Of a stretch of DNA of 32,496 nt, positions 25,046 to 32,496 are shown in pieces. Positions within the stretch are counted from its first letter, which is position 1. Each line of letters opens with the position of its first letter. The stretch covers positions 1 through 32,496 of the forward strand of contig JAPLOK010000197.1 in assembly GCA_026400775.1 (NCBI GenBank), written 5' to 3'. The notes under the pieces were generated by a model that did not search any database, had not been told where the DNA came from, and worked only from the letters and a program-made list of their open reading frames with translations. Both the position numbers and the translations under genes were made by a program. The DNA is from Alphaproteobacteria bacterium (GTDB lineage: Bacteria > Pseudomonadota > Alphaproteobacteria > Acetobacterales > Acetobacteraceae).

Positions 25046-26458
25046 CTACCTGAACACCGGCACCGCATCATCATCGACGGGCGGCGGCGGCGGCACCTCG
25101 ATGCGCACGGTCGCCGGGTCCACCGTGGGCCCGCTGGAGAGCCAATAGGTCACGCTCTCGGGCCAGAAGATCACCACCGCCACCAGCGCCAATTGCAGGC
25201 ACAGCCAGGGTATGGCGCCCAGGTAGATGTCCTTGGTCAGCACCGTCTTGGGCGCGATGGAGCGCAGGTAGAACAGCGCGAAGCCGAAGGGCGGATGCAT
25301 GAAGCTGGTCTGCAGGTTGATGCAGAGCAGCACGCCGAACCACACCAGGTTGATGTCCAGCTTCGCCGCCACGGGTGCCAGCAGCGGTACGACGATGAAG
25401 GCGATCTCGAAAAAATCCAGGAAGAAGGCCAGGAAGAAGATGAAGATGTTGACGAAGATCAGGAACCCCGTCTGACCGCCCGGCAAATGGGAGAGCAGAT
25501 GCTCGATCCAATGCCCGCCATCGACGCCCTGGAACACCAGGCTGAACACGGTCGCCCCGATCAGGATGAAGATCACCATGGCGGTGATGCGCGCGGTATT
25601 GCCCATGGCTTCGCGCAGCAGGGTCCAGCTGAAACGACGGTTGATCACGGCCAGCACCACGGCACCCATGGCACCCATGGCACCCGCTTCGGTGGGCGTG
25701 GCCAGGCCCATGAAGATGGTGCCCAGCACCAGGAAGATCAGCACGATCGACGGCACCATGCCGCGCGCCACGCGCCAGTACAGGCGCCAGGTGCGCGGCT
25801 CCAGCGCCTCGGGCGGCAGTGGTGGCACCTTGTGGGGTGCCACGATGGAGACCACCGCGATGAAGCCCATGAACAGCAGGATCTGCAGGATCGAAGGCCC
25901 GATGGCACCGGCATACATGGCACCCACCGACTGCCCCAGCTGGTCGCCCAGCACGATCAGCACCAGCGATGGCGGGATCAGCTGCGTGATGGTGCCCGAC
26001 GCCGCGATCACGCCGGTGGCGATGCGCATGTCATAGCCGTAGCGCATCATGATCGGCAGCGAGATCATGCCCATGGCGATCACACTCGCGGCCACCGTGC
26101 CGGTGATCGCACCCAGGACCGCGCCCACCAGAATGACGGCATAGGCCAGCCCGCCCGGCACCTTGCCGAACAACTGCCCGGTGCCTTCCAGCAGATCCTC
26201 CGCCAGGCCGCAGCGTTCCAATATCGCGCCCATCAGCGTGAAGAAGGGGATCGCCAGCAGCAGGTCATTGGACAAAATCCCGAACACCCGCAGCGGCAGA
26301 TTGCCCAGGAAGGCGGTGCCGAAAAACCCGAGCTCAATCGACAGGAAGCCGAAGAACAGCCCGACGGCGCAGAGGCTGAACGCCGCCGGGAAGCCCAGCA
26401 GCAGGAACAGCACCAGCCCGCCGAACATCAAGGGCGGCATGATGTCGAGTGAGAGCAT
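25046..26458 (-). CDS. TRAP transporter large permease (DctM-like)
   Basis: A 470-residue integral membrane protein with about a dozen hydrophobic helices. Family motifs include IPFFTLMGAILE, the GAITGTVAASVIAMG segment and PPSLVLIVLGDQLGQSVG. DctM carries sodium-coupled transport of carboxylates or similar solutes captured by a periplasmic DctP. The C-terminus is an unusual EVPPPPPVDDD tail. It lies 133 bp after dctQ, a long gap for this operon, containing hairpins. Confidence 0.93.
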   Translation of the reverse strand: MLSLDIMPPLMFGGLVLFLLLGFPAAFSLCAVGLFFGFLSIELGFFGTAFLGNLPLRVFGILSNDLLLAIPFFTLMGAILERCGLAEDLLEGTGQLFGKVPGGLAYAVILVGAVLGAITGTVAASVIAMGMISLPIMMRYGYDMRIATGVIAASGTITQLIPPSLVLIVLGDQLGQSVGAMYAGAIGPSILQILLFMGFIAVVSIVAPHKVPPLPPEALEPRTWRLYWRVARGMVPSIVLIFLVLGTIFMGLATPTEAGAMGAMGAVVLAVINRRFSWTLLREAMGNTARITAMVIFILIGATVFSLVFQGVDGGHWIEHLLSHLPGGQTGFLIFVNIFIFFLAFFLDFFEIAFIVVPLLAPVAAKLDINLVWFGVLLCINLQTSFMHPPFGFALFYLRSIAPKTVLTKDIYLGAIPWLCLQLALVAVVIFWPESVTYWLSSGPTVDPATVRIEVPPPPPVDDDAVPVFR

Positions 26459-26477
26459 CAGTGCAACTCCTCAGCAT

Positions 26478-26496
26478 CCGGCCGCAAGGCGGCCGG
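26478..26496. other. Perfect hairpin in the dctQ-dctM spacer
   Basis: CCGGCCGC-aag-GCGGCCGG, eight perfect pairs, 20 bp upstream of the dctM start. A second inverted repeat of GCGCGC arms around gga lies near 26555-26570. The 133-bp spacer (26459-26591) has no gene. Such stems could set differential expression of the two permease subunits. Confidence 0.45.
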
Positions 26497-26591
26497 CGCC
26501 GCCCATAAGCCCGCAGGGCCAGGTGCGCCTGGTGCGCGGCGTAAGCCCAGCGCGCGGAGCGCGCGCCCGGCGCCTGAGGGCGCAAAAAACT

Positions 26592-27140
26592 TCATTGCTC
26601 AGGCTTCCGATACTCGAGGAACGCATTGCCCGCGACCTCATGCCCGCGCAGCACGGCAATGCGCTTGATCAGCTCCGACAGCCCCTGCGCCACCATCAGC
26701 GCAAAGCCCAAGGGCAGCAGCAGCTTGGCCGGCCAGCGCAGCAGCCCACCCGGCGCGCCCGAGGCCTCGTTGCGCATCCAGCTGTCCAGGAAGAAGGGCC
26801 AGGTCATCCACAGCAGCAGCGCCATCGCCGGCAGCACGAAGAGGGTGAAGCCCAGAATATCGATCCACAGCCGCGTGCGGTGCCCGACCCAGCCATAGAG
26901 GATATCCACCCGCACATGCTCATTGCGCAGCAGGGTGTAGCTCGCGCCCAGCATCACGACGGCGGCGAAGAGGTACCACTGCGCCTCCAGCCAGGCGTTG
27001 GAGGACATGGAAAACCCGTAGCGGATAAAGGCGTTCCCCGCCGAAATGATGCAGGCGGCCAGCACCGCATATTCCGCGATGCGACCGAACCGTGTGGACA
27101 CCCAGTCCACCCCGCGGCTGAAACCCAGGAGTACTCCCAT
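26592..27140 (-). CDS. TRAP transporter small permease (DctQ-like)
   Basis: A 182-residue protein with four hydrophobic helices. The family motif AQWYLFAAVVMLGASYTLLRNEHVRVDI is present (key part NEHVRVDI). DctQ pairs with the large permease in TRAP carriers. It lies 43 bp downstream of the cyclooxygenase-like gene on the same strand. No dctP binding-protein gene is present on either side in the window. Confidence 0.93.
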   Translation of the reverse strand: MGVLLGFSRGVDWVSTRFGRIAEYAVLAACIISAGNAFIRYGFSMSSNAWLEAQWYLFAAVVMLGASYTLLRNEHVRVDILYGWVGHRTRLWIDILGFTLFVLPAMALLLWMTWPFFLDSWMRNEASGAPGGLLRWPAKLLLPLGFALMVAQGLSELIKRIAVLRGHEVAGNAFLEYRKPEQ

Positions 27141-27183
27141 GTCGCAGCATTTTCATATTCCGGCGCGCGACGGAAGGGGGCTA

Positions 27184-28746
27184 TCAGTTGTCGGTGTAGC
27201 TCCAGCCGGGCCGCGTCATCTCGATCGGCGTCGGTCCCCGCTTGGGCACATTGCGCGCCAGCACATCGCCAAGCTTGCTGGTCGCGCCAATCAATTCGAA
27301 GCCCCAGGGCGTGAAGGTGGCCTCGTTCCAGACGTGCTCGGACAGCAGCGGGTTGGTCAGCGCCTGGCTGAAAGCATCGACCGCGACGATGCGGAGTAGA
27401 AGGCCCGGCAGGGGCGAATCCTCGACCCGATCCTCGGCCATCAGGCCGGGGTAGAATTCGACACGGTCGGGGCTGCCGTAGAGGTTCTCCAACAGCGCCG
27501 CGATCTCGGGGTTGGTGGAGATATCCGCGAAGCTCGTGGCCGGCTCCATGCCGAAGGCAACGCGATAGGCATTGTAGGTGGCCACACGGTTCGTACGTGC
27601 CTGCGACACCGCGCGGTCCTCGATATGCAGCAATGCGGCGCTGGTGTTCAGTGCGCCCAGTTCACCCGCGGCCTGAGCAGCCGCGCCAGAAAACGCGGCA
27701 TCCAGCCCGACCGCCAGCAGCGGCCGGTTGTCCTGCAAGAAATCGGCCAACGCAATATCGTGCGCCACCGCTTTCGGCCCCGCCGGCCAGGCGATGCTGT
27801 CAGGCATCAGCGAATGCCAGCGATAGACCAAGCTGAACTCCACCGTCATCCTGTTGGGCCGGTTCCAGGCGGCGTCCCACGCGACGGTCGGGTCGGCGCG
27901 CAGGCTGAAGGGCAGCGGCGTGATATGGTTGATATAGTGCTCGACCACGATCTTGATGAAGATGACGATGATGATGTTGCGTGCCACCTGGAAGACGCGT
28001 TCGTCGTCCCAGGTCGGGTTGCGCGCCTCAAGTTCGGCGGCCACCCGGTTGTGTTCGCGCAATAACAGCGTGTTGATCATCGCCGTATGCGGCGTGGAAT
28101 TCACGCGGTCCCCGCCCACTGCGAACAATGTGTCGCGCCGTGGAGATGGCAGGCTGTCATCGACCAGCGGCGTGTCGAGAACGGCGAAGGCCGGGTCGGA
28201 CAGGTCTTTGGTACCGGGCAGGTATAGAAATGGCGAAAACTCCTCCGCGCCGACGAACTGGCTCTTGAGCCGGCCGCGCTTGCCGGACACGTCAGCGCCC
28301 AGCCTTAGCGCCCGCGCCTGGTCGGGCGTGCGGCCATACAGGGTGCAAAGGTCGATTTCGTGGTTACTCGTCGTCTGCGCGACGTTGTTCATTTTGGTGC
28401 GTATGAAGCCGTCCGTCAGGTATTGCGCGAAGGCCGGGAACAAACAGGTGGATTTGGGCGAGAGCAACGCCTGGCCCGCCGGCCGCGCGAACAATGCGCG
28501 CAAGTCTGCCTCAGGCGGTTGCACCGGCACGTCGGCGGGCGGCAGGTGGCGTGCCAGGTAGCTGCGATCGGTCAAGCCCTGCCAACACGTGTAGTCGGCA
28601 AATGTGCTGAAAGGATGAGGACGGTTGCGTGTGACAGCCACGGCGCGGTTCACGACAACAGCGCTTGCCTTGCCAGACAGCCAAGCCCACCCATCGATGA
28701 CGCTACCCGCCGCTCCGAGCAGACGATCTTCAAGCCAGCTACCCAT
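27184..28746 (-). CDS. Cyclooxygenase-like haem peroxidase (animal peroxidase superfamily)
   Basis: A 520-residue protein from ATG 28746, with a good ribosome site (ggaggaaac). Comparison from memory with mammalian prostaglandin H synthase aligns nearly end to end: YTCWQGLTDRSYLARHLPP, LLLREHNRVAAEL, EFSLVYRWHSLMPD, YNAYR and YGSPDRVEFYPGLMAE, then WGFELIGATS. Tyr308 matches the radical Tyr385, His311 the proximal His388 and Ser490 the aspirin-site Ser530. At the distal site AQYLTDGF has Gln108 but Asp112 where COX has His207. No EGF domain or signal peptide, so probably cytosolic or membrane-associated. Less GC-rich than its neighbours. Likely a fatty-acid oxygenase; substrate unknown. Confidence 0.88.
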   Translation of the reverse strand: MGSWLEDRLLGAAGSVIDGWAWLSGKASAVVVNRAVAVTRNRPHPFSTFADYTCWQGLTDRSYLARHLPPADVPVQPPEADLRALFARPAGQALLSPKSTCLFPAFAQYLTDGFIRTKMNNVAQTTSNHEIDLCTLYGRTPDQARALRLGADVSGKRGRLKSQFVGAEEFSPFLYLPGTKDLSDPAFAVLDTPLVDDSLPSPRRDTLFAVGGDRVNSTPHTAMINTLLLREHNRVAAELEARNPTWDDERVFQVARNIIIVIFIKIVVEHYINHITPLPFSLRADPTVAWDAAWNRPNRMTVEFSLVYRWHSLMPDSIAWPAGPKAVAHDIALADFLQDNRPLLAVGLDAAFSGAAAQAAGELGALNTSAALLHIEDRAVSQARTNRVATYNAYRVAFGMEPATSFADISTNPEIAALLENLYGSPDRVEFYPGLMAEDRVEDSPLPGLLLRIVAVDAFSQALTNPLLSEHVWNEATFTPWGFELIGATSKLGDVLARNVPKRGPTPIEMTRPGWSYTDN

Positions 28747-28781
28747 GATTGTTTCCTCCGACCTGCATAAGCCGACCCACA

Positions 28782-28797
28782 CAATATGACAATATTG
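28782..28797. promoter_or_regulatory. Candidate operator upstream of the cyclooxygenase-like gene
   Basis: CAATAT-gaca-ATATTG, a perfect 6-bp inverted repeat 35 bp upstream of the ATG, in a locally AT-rich region. The size and position suit a dimeric repressor. A perfect palindrome AACAAGCTTGTT lies at 28969-28980, just before hyfB. The 28747-28991 gap otherwise shows no convincing gene; a short open frame on the plus strand there lacks a ribosome site and any family likeness. Confidence 0.4.
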
Positions 28798-28991
28798 ATT
28801 TATGGGATAGATGATAATTTGATGGCATTATTTATGCAACCACAATTGAAATCGGACTTTGAATTTTTTGAAGTGAAATGCCGCTCGGCGGTGAATGACG
28901 CTGCGGTCCGACACGGAGCGCCAGAAGCACTGCTTGCTCGCAGACGGGCGTCACCTTCGCTCTACAACAACAAGCTTGTTCTGCTGTGCGG

Positions 28992-30989
28992 ATGCAGCCA
29001 GCCCTTCCCCCCAAGCCCCCGACTGCCCCATCCTGCCGCGGGGGACCCCGATTCGTGCTGACGGCGCTGACACTGCTGCTCTGTGTGGTGGCGCTGCTTG
29101 CGGTGCCAGCCTGGATGCGCGCCTTTGCCTGGCTGCGCACGGGCGCCGCACTCGCCATGGCCGGCTGCGCGGTCCTGGGCCTGCTGGCCCTGCACAGCCC
29201 TGCCCCGGCGCAGCCCCTGCCGATCGGCCCGCCCTGGGGGGCGATGCTGGTGGGGCTCGATGCGATATCTGGCTTCTTCCTGCTGGCGCTGGCGCTGGCC
29301 GGTGCGGCCACAGCACTGACCATCCGCCCGGCCGCGCGAGCCGAATTGCTGGCCGTGCCGCCCTTCCTGCTGGGCCTGGTGCTGACCGCCGTGGCGGCCG
29401 ATGGCTTCACGCTGATCCTGGGCATCGAACTCGCCTGGCTTGCCGCCTGGGCCGGGCTGCATGACAGGCGCGCGGCACGACTGCTGCTGGTGGTGGGGCT
29501 AGCCGGCGCTTCCTGCTGGATGGGCGCCTTGGGCCTGCTCTCGGCGGGTGCCGGCTCGCTCGGTTTCGCGGCCCTGCGCGCCGCCCCGCCCGAAGGCTGG
29601 ATGGCCGGCGGCGTCATGGCGCTGGCCCTGCTGGGTGCGATCGCCAAGCTCGGGCTGCTGCCGCTGCATCTGTGGTCGCTGCGCGCGGCGCAGGGTGCTG
29701 CCGCGCCGGTCGCGGTACTGATCACGGCCGCGCTGCCGCTGGCGGGCCTGCTTTGCGCGATGCGCCTGTTGCTGGAGCTGGCCGGCCCCGTGCCGGGCTG
29801 GTGGGGCCTGCCGCTGCTGCTGCTGGGGGCGGGCACCGCGCTGCTGCAGGCGCTGCGCGCGCTGCTGGAAGGCCGGCTGCCCGCCATCATCGCCGCCACC
29901 GCGGTGGCGCAGATGGGGTTGATCGCGGTCGCACTGGGCTTGGGCCTGCTGTTCCGCGCCGCCGACATGGCGATGCCGGCGGCGCTGGCACTCACCGCCG
30001 CGCTGCTGCTGGCGCTGCATGCGGCGCTGGCCATCACGCTGCTGCTGCTGGGCGCGCAGGCGCTGGCGCTGGCCACCGGCACCGACCGGCCGGATGCCAT
30101 GGGCGGGCTGCTGCAACGCATGCCAGCCCTCGGCGGCGCGATGCTGCTGGCCGGGCTGTCCATCGCAGGGTTGCCGCCGCTGCTGGGCTTCGCCGGGCTG
30201 TGGCTTCTGATGCAGGCCATGCTCTCGGTCTCGCTGCTGGCCGATGCGCCGGCGCAATTCGTGGTGCTGGCGGCGATGGCGGGTGCGGGCATGGCCATGG
30301 CGCTGCTGGCGGGTGCGATGCTGCGCGCACTCGGGCTGGCGCTGTTCGGCCGCCCGCGCAGCCCGCGCGTGGCCGGCGCGGAGGAACCACCCGGCCCGGC
30401 GCGCGCGGCGCTGCTGGTCCCGGCGGGGTTGCTCGCGCTGCTGGGCCTGCTGCCGATGCTGGGCGTGGCGCTGGCGCGGCCGGTGCTGGCGGCGCTGGGC
30501 TTGCAGGCCGCGCCGCCGGCCGGGCTGCTCGGCATGGGCGCGGGCGATGCAGGGGCCTGGTACCCGGCGCTGCCACTGGCGATCGCACTCGGCGGGCTGG
30601 CCTGGCTGCTGGCCTGGGCCGCGGCGCGGCGCGCGCCGGCCGGTCTTTCGCAAGGGCCGGGCTGGGATGGCGGGATGATGGCGCCGCCTTCGCATATGGT
30701 GTTCGGCGATGCGGCGATGCAGCCCTCGGCGGCGGGGCTGGCGCAGCCGGCGGGCCGGCTGTTGGGCGGCCCACTGCTGGGCTGGCGCGAGCACATCTCG
30801 CCCACGCAGGCGCGCATCACCTGGCGCGACCCGTTCCGCCCGCTGGTGGCGCGACTGGCGGCGCTGCGCCATGCGATGGCCGCCGGCGCCGACCGGCTGC
30901 GCGAGCCTTCGGCGCGGCAGGCCGTGGTGCTGGGCTTCGCGCTGCTGCTGGGGCTGCTCGCCGCGCTCGCCATGGTGGCGCAGCCATGA
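28992..30989 (+). CDS. hyfB: Hydrogenase-4-type proton-pumping membrane subunit (HyfB/NuoL-like)
   Basis: About 665 residues with some 14-16 hydrophobic helices. The antiporter-like core has the functional Lys and His in AIAKLGLLPLHLW and further conserved helices. The C-terminal region GPGWDGG...PPSHMVFG and LAQPAGRLLGG is typical of HyfB rather than NuoL. Homologues carry protons in formate hydrogenlyase-type or Mrp-like complexes. Start is uncertain: ATG 28992, GTG 28986 and GTG 29055 (just before VLTALTLLL) are in frame. The ATGA overlap with the next gene suggests one operon. No hydrogenase catalytic subunit is in view. Confidence 0.82.
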   Translation: MQPALPPKPPTAPSCRGGPRFVLTALTLLLCVVALLAVPAWMRAFAWLRTGAALAMAGCAVLGLLALHSPAPAQPLPIGPPWGAMLVGLDAISGFFLLALALAGAATALTIRPAARAELLAVPPFLLGLVLTAVAADGFTLILGIELAWLAAWAGLHDRRAARLLLVVGLAGASCWMGALGLLSAGAGSLGFAALRAAPPEGWMAGGVMALALLGAIAKLGLLPLHLWSLRAAQGAAAPVAVLITAALPLAGLLCAMRLLLELAGPVPGWWGLPLLLLGAGTALLQALRALLEGRLPAIIAATAVAQMGLIAVALGLGLLFRAADMAMPAALALTAALLLALHAALAITLLLLGAQALALATGTDRPDAMGGLLQRMPALGGAMLLAGLSIAGLPPLLGFAGLWLLMQAMLSVSLLADAPAQFVVLAAMAGAGMAMALLAGAMLRALGLALFGRPRSPRVAGAEEPPGPARAALLVPAGLLALLGLLPMLGVALARPVLAALGLQAAPPAGLLGMGAGDAGAWYPALPLAIALGGLAWLLAWAAARRAPAGLSQGPGWDGGMMAPPSHMVFGDAAMQPSAAGLAQPAGRLLGGPLLGWREHISPTQARITWRDPFRPLVARLAALRHAMAAGADRLREPSARQAVVLGFALLLGLLAALAMVAQP

Positions 30990-31927
30990 TCGCGGCGCTG
31001 CTCGCCGGCCTGGGCGCGCTGCTGGCGCAGACACTGCATGTGGCGCTGGTGCTGGCGCTGGCGCCGCTGCTGATAGGGCTTGTCGCCTGGTTCGCCATGC
31101 GGTTGCTGGGCGCGCGCGCGGCACCTCCCTGGCAGGGCTGGCGGCGCATCGCGGTGCTGCTGCGCAAGCGGCCCTTGCTGGTCGAGGGCGCGGGGCCGAT
31201 CCCGCGCATCGCCCCCGCTCTGGCCTGTGCCGCGACCTTGCTGGCCGCTGCCCTGGTGCCGGGCTTCGCGCGCGGCATGGCGCTCGCCCCGCTGGCCGAT
31301 CTGCTGCTGGTGCTGGCGCTTCTGGGCCTGGCGCTGGCCCTGCGCGTGCTGGTGGCGCTGGAGGCCGGCAGCATGGCAGGCGGCATCGCGGCGGGGCGCG
31401 CCTTCGCGCTGCTGCCCTTCGCGGCACCCGCCTTGATCCTGCTGGTGCTGGCGCTTGGCATGGTGGGTGGCGGATCGAACCTTGATGCCATGCTGGGCGC
31501 GCTGCGCGAGGCGCCACCCGGCTTGCCCATGATGCTGGCGGTGGCGGCACTCGCGGTGCTGGCGCTGTGCGGCGCCGGGCAGCCGCCTTTGCCGCAGGCG
31601 CTGCCCGATACTGTGCTCGAGGCCTCCGGCCGGCATCTGGCGCTGTGGCAGTTGCAGGGCGCCTTGCAGACGATGGTCTGGGTGATGCTGCTGGTCGCGA
31701 TCGCCTGCCCCTGGGGCATGGCCGAGCGCGGCGCCGGGCCGCTGGCCTGGCTGCTGGGGCTGCTGCTGTGGTGCGGCAAGCTGGCGCTGGCCGCATTGGG
31801 CCTGGCACTGGCGCAACCGCTGGCGCCACGGCTTTCGGTGTTCCGCGCGCCCGAAATCCTGGGCGGCGCGATGCTGCTGGCCGCCTTGGCCGGCGCGCTG
31901 CTCTTCCTTGCCATGGGCTTGGCCTGA
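30986..31927 (+). CDS. hyfC: HyfC/NuoH-like membrane subunit
   Basis: A 313-residue hydrophobic protein of the respiratory complex I subunit 1 family, overlapping hyfB by 4 bp. It has about eight helices and the family loop LLRKRPLLVEGAGPIPRIAP after the first helix. LEASGRHLALWQLQG follows and a final LAPRLSVFRAPEILGGAML matches HyfC proteins. It would form the heel of the membrane arm beside the hydrophilic subunits. Order hyfB-hyfC-hyfE is as expected. Confidence 0.82.
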   Translation: MIAALLAGLGALLAQTLHVALVLALAPLLIGLVAWFAMRLLGARAAPPWQGWRRIAVLLRKRPLLVEGAGPIPRIAPALACAATLLAAALVPGFARGMALAPLADLLLVLALLGLALALRVLVALEAGSMAGGIAAGRAFALLPFAAPALILLVLALGMVGGGSNLDAMLGALREAPPGLPMMLAVAALAVLALCGAGQPPLPQALPDTVLEASGRHLALWQLQGALQTMVWVMLLVAIACPWGMAERGAGPLAWLLGLLLWCGKLALAALGLALAQPLAPRLSVFRAPEILGGAMLLAALAGALLFLAMGLA

Positions 31928-31928
31928 G

Positions 31929-32495
31929 ATGGAGGGCTTCGGGCAATTCCTGGCCGGTGCGGCGCTGCTGCTGGCCTTCCTGCAACTCTCGCGCCGCAGC
32001 GTGCGGGCGATCATCTTGCTGGCCGCGGCCCAGGCGGGGCTGCTGGCGCTGGCCGCCGCCGCCGCGGGCGCCTGGTGGGTGGCGCTGCTGGTGCTGGCGG
32101 GCAAGGCGGTGTTGTTGCCGGCAGCCTTGTGGAAGGCCGCGCCGGATGACGCGACCGATACCGGCATCGGCGTCATCGCCTCACTGCTGGCCGGTGGCGC
32201 GCTGTTGGCCTTGGCGATTGCGGTGGCGCTGCCGATCGCACCGGGCGGGCTGGCGCTGAGCCGGCAGGAATTGGCGCTGGCACTCGCTGTGCTGCTGCTG
32301 GGCCTGCTGATGCTGGCCACGCGCCGCCACCCGCTGGCCCAGGCCGCCGGTCTGATGGGTGCCGAGAATGCCGTGCTGCTGGCCGCGATCGGTGCCGGGC
32401 TGCCCGGGCTGCTGCCGCTGGTTGCACCGATGACAGACCAATTGACCGGGCCACCGAAGCGCGCGCCGAACGAGTACACCCAGTCGTTGACATAG
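31929..32495 (+). CDS. hyfE: HyfE-like membrane subunit with abnormal C-terminus
   Basis: A 188-residue protein from ATG 31929, one base after the hyfC stop. Helices and the segment ATRRHPLAQAAGLMGAENAVLLAA fit HyfE (a NuoK-like subunit). Up to about 32420 codon use is like hyfB and hyfC. From there the reading becomes polar, less GC-rich and unlike HyfE (TDQLTGPPKRAPNEY), ending at TAG 32493-32495 at the window edge. Homologues end in one more hydrophobic helix, so the gene is probably interrupted near 32425 by foreign DNA such as an IS, or the sequence is chimeric there. Confidence 0.65.
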   Translation: MEGFGQFLAGAALLLAFLQLSRRSVRAIILLAAAQAGLLALAAAAAGAWWVALLVLAGKAVLLPAALWKAAPDDATDTGIGVIASLLAGGALLALAIAVALPIAPGGLALSRQELALALAVLLLGLLMLATRRHPLAQAAGLMGAENAVLLAAIGAGLPGLLPLVAPMTDQLTGPPKRAPNEYTQSLT

Positions 32496-32496
32496 C

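Noticed and set aside
24977-26452. Open frame of 491 codons on the plus strand opposite dctM
   Set aside because: Composed almost entirely of His, Gln, Asp and Glu runs; a shadow of the TRAP permease gene.
28786-29061. Short open frame on the plus strand before hyfB
   Set aside because: The start lies in the AT-rich control region with no ribosome site, the sequence matches nothing I know, and it overlaps the likely hyfB start.
28832-32479. Open frame of 1215 codons on the minus strand
   Set aside because: It is antisense to hyfB, hyfC and hyfE, rich in Gln/Ser/Ala and low in complexity, which is usual for shadows of very GC-rich genes. The plus strand has recognised families with overlapping starts.

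Overview
The window is high-GC chromosomal DNA from an alphaproteobacterium, most likely a member of the Acetobacteraceae (Roseomonas-like). This is judged from codon use, from gene order (aroE-coaE-dnaQ, acpS-lepB-rnc-era, tsaE-amgK-murU), and from the many Bug and TRAP transporter components. No plasmid or phage backbone, rRNA, tRNA or CRISPR array was seen. Most of the sequence is dense housekeeping DNA with stop/start overlaps of 4 bp.

Layout. 1-640: the end of an MBOAT O-acyltransferase and a small membrane protein. 654-4808 (minus): pgsA, a lipoprotein, moaD, moaE, aroE, coaE and dnaQ. 4849-8266 (plus): a glycosyltransferase, then a secreted FecR/DUF6600-like protein whose proline-rich tail looks frameshifted. 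8352-10090 (minus): a Bug/TctC binding protein and an AlkA-like glycosylase. 10214-12263 (plus): tsaE, amgK and murU (tRNA t6A modification and peptidoglycan recycling). 12264-15571 (minus): a DUF6925-like protein and katG. 15890-17296: comM/yifB. 17297-18478: a short AT-rich island with one foreign gene. 18559-22493 (plus): an LCCL-OmpA protein, acpS, lepB, rnc and era. 22560-25020 (plus): an esterase and two SDR dehydrogenases. 25046-28746 (minus): a cyclooxygenase-like haem peroxidase, then TRAP small and large permeases. 28992-end (plus): hyfB, hyfC and a hyfE that ends abnormally at the right edge.

The most unusual part is 17236-18539. The last 61 bp of comM, including the stop codon, recur 1243 bp downstream with 54 of 61 bases identical and the frame preserved. 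Between the copies lies an AT-rich segment with one gene, whose C-terminal half resembles the nucleoside deoxyribosyltransferase-like (DRTL) fold known from nucleotide-centred conflict systems. This looks like integration at the 3' end of comM, with att-like repeats but no integrase, and it appears to have split an ancestral comM-ompA pair.

Other points of note are a bacterial homologue of animal cyclooxygenases. It keeps the tyrosyl-radical Tyr, the proximal His and a Ser at the aspirin site, but has Asp at the distal His position. It sits where a TRAP operon would normally carry its binding-protein gene. There is also a two-copy 60-bp intergenic repeat placed directly after stop codons, two long intergenic palindromes, and a ComM that seems to lack about 30 internal residues. 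All calls come from reading the sequence; no database search was possible.
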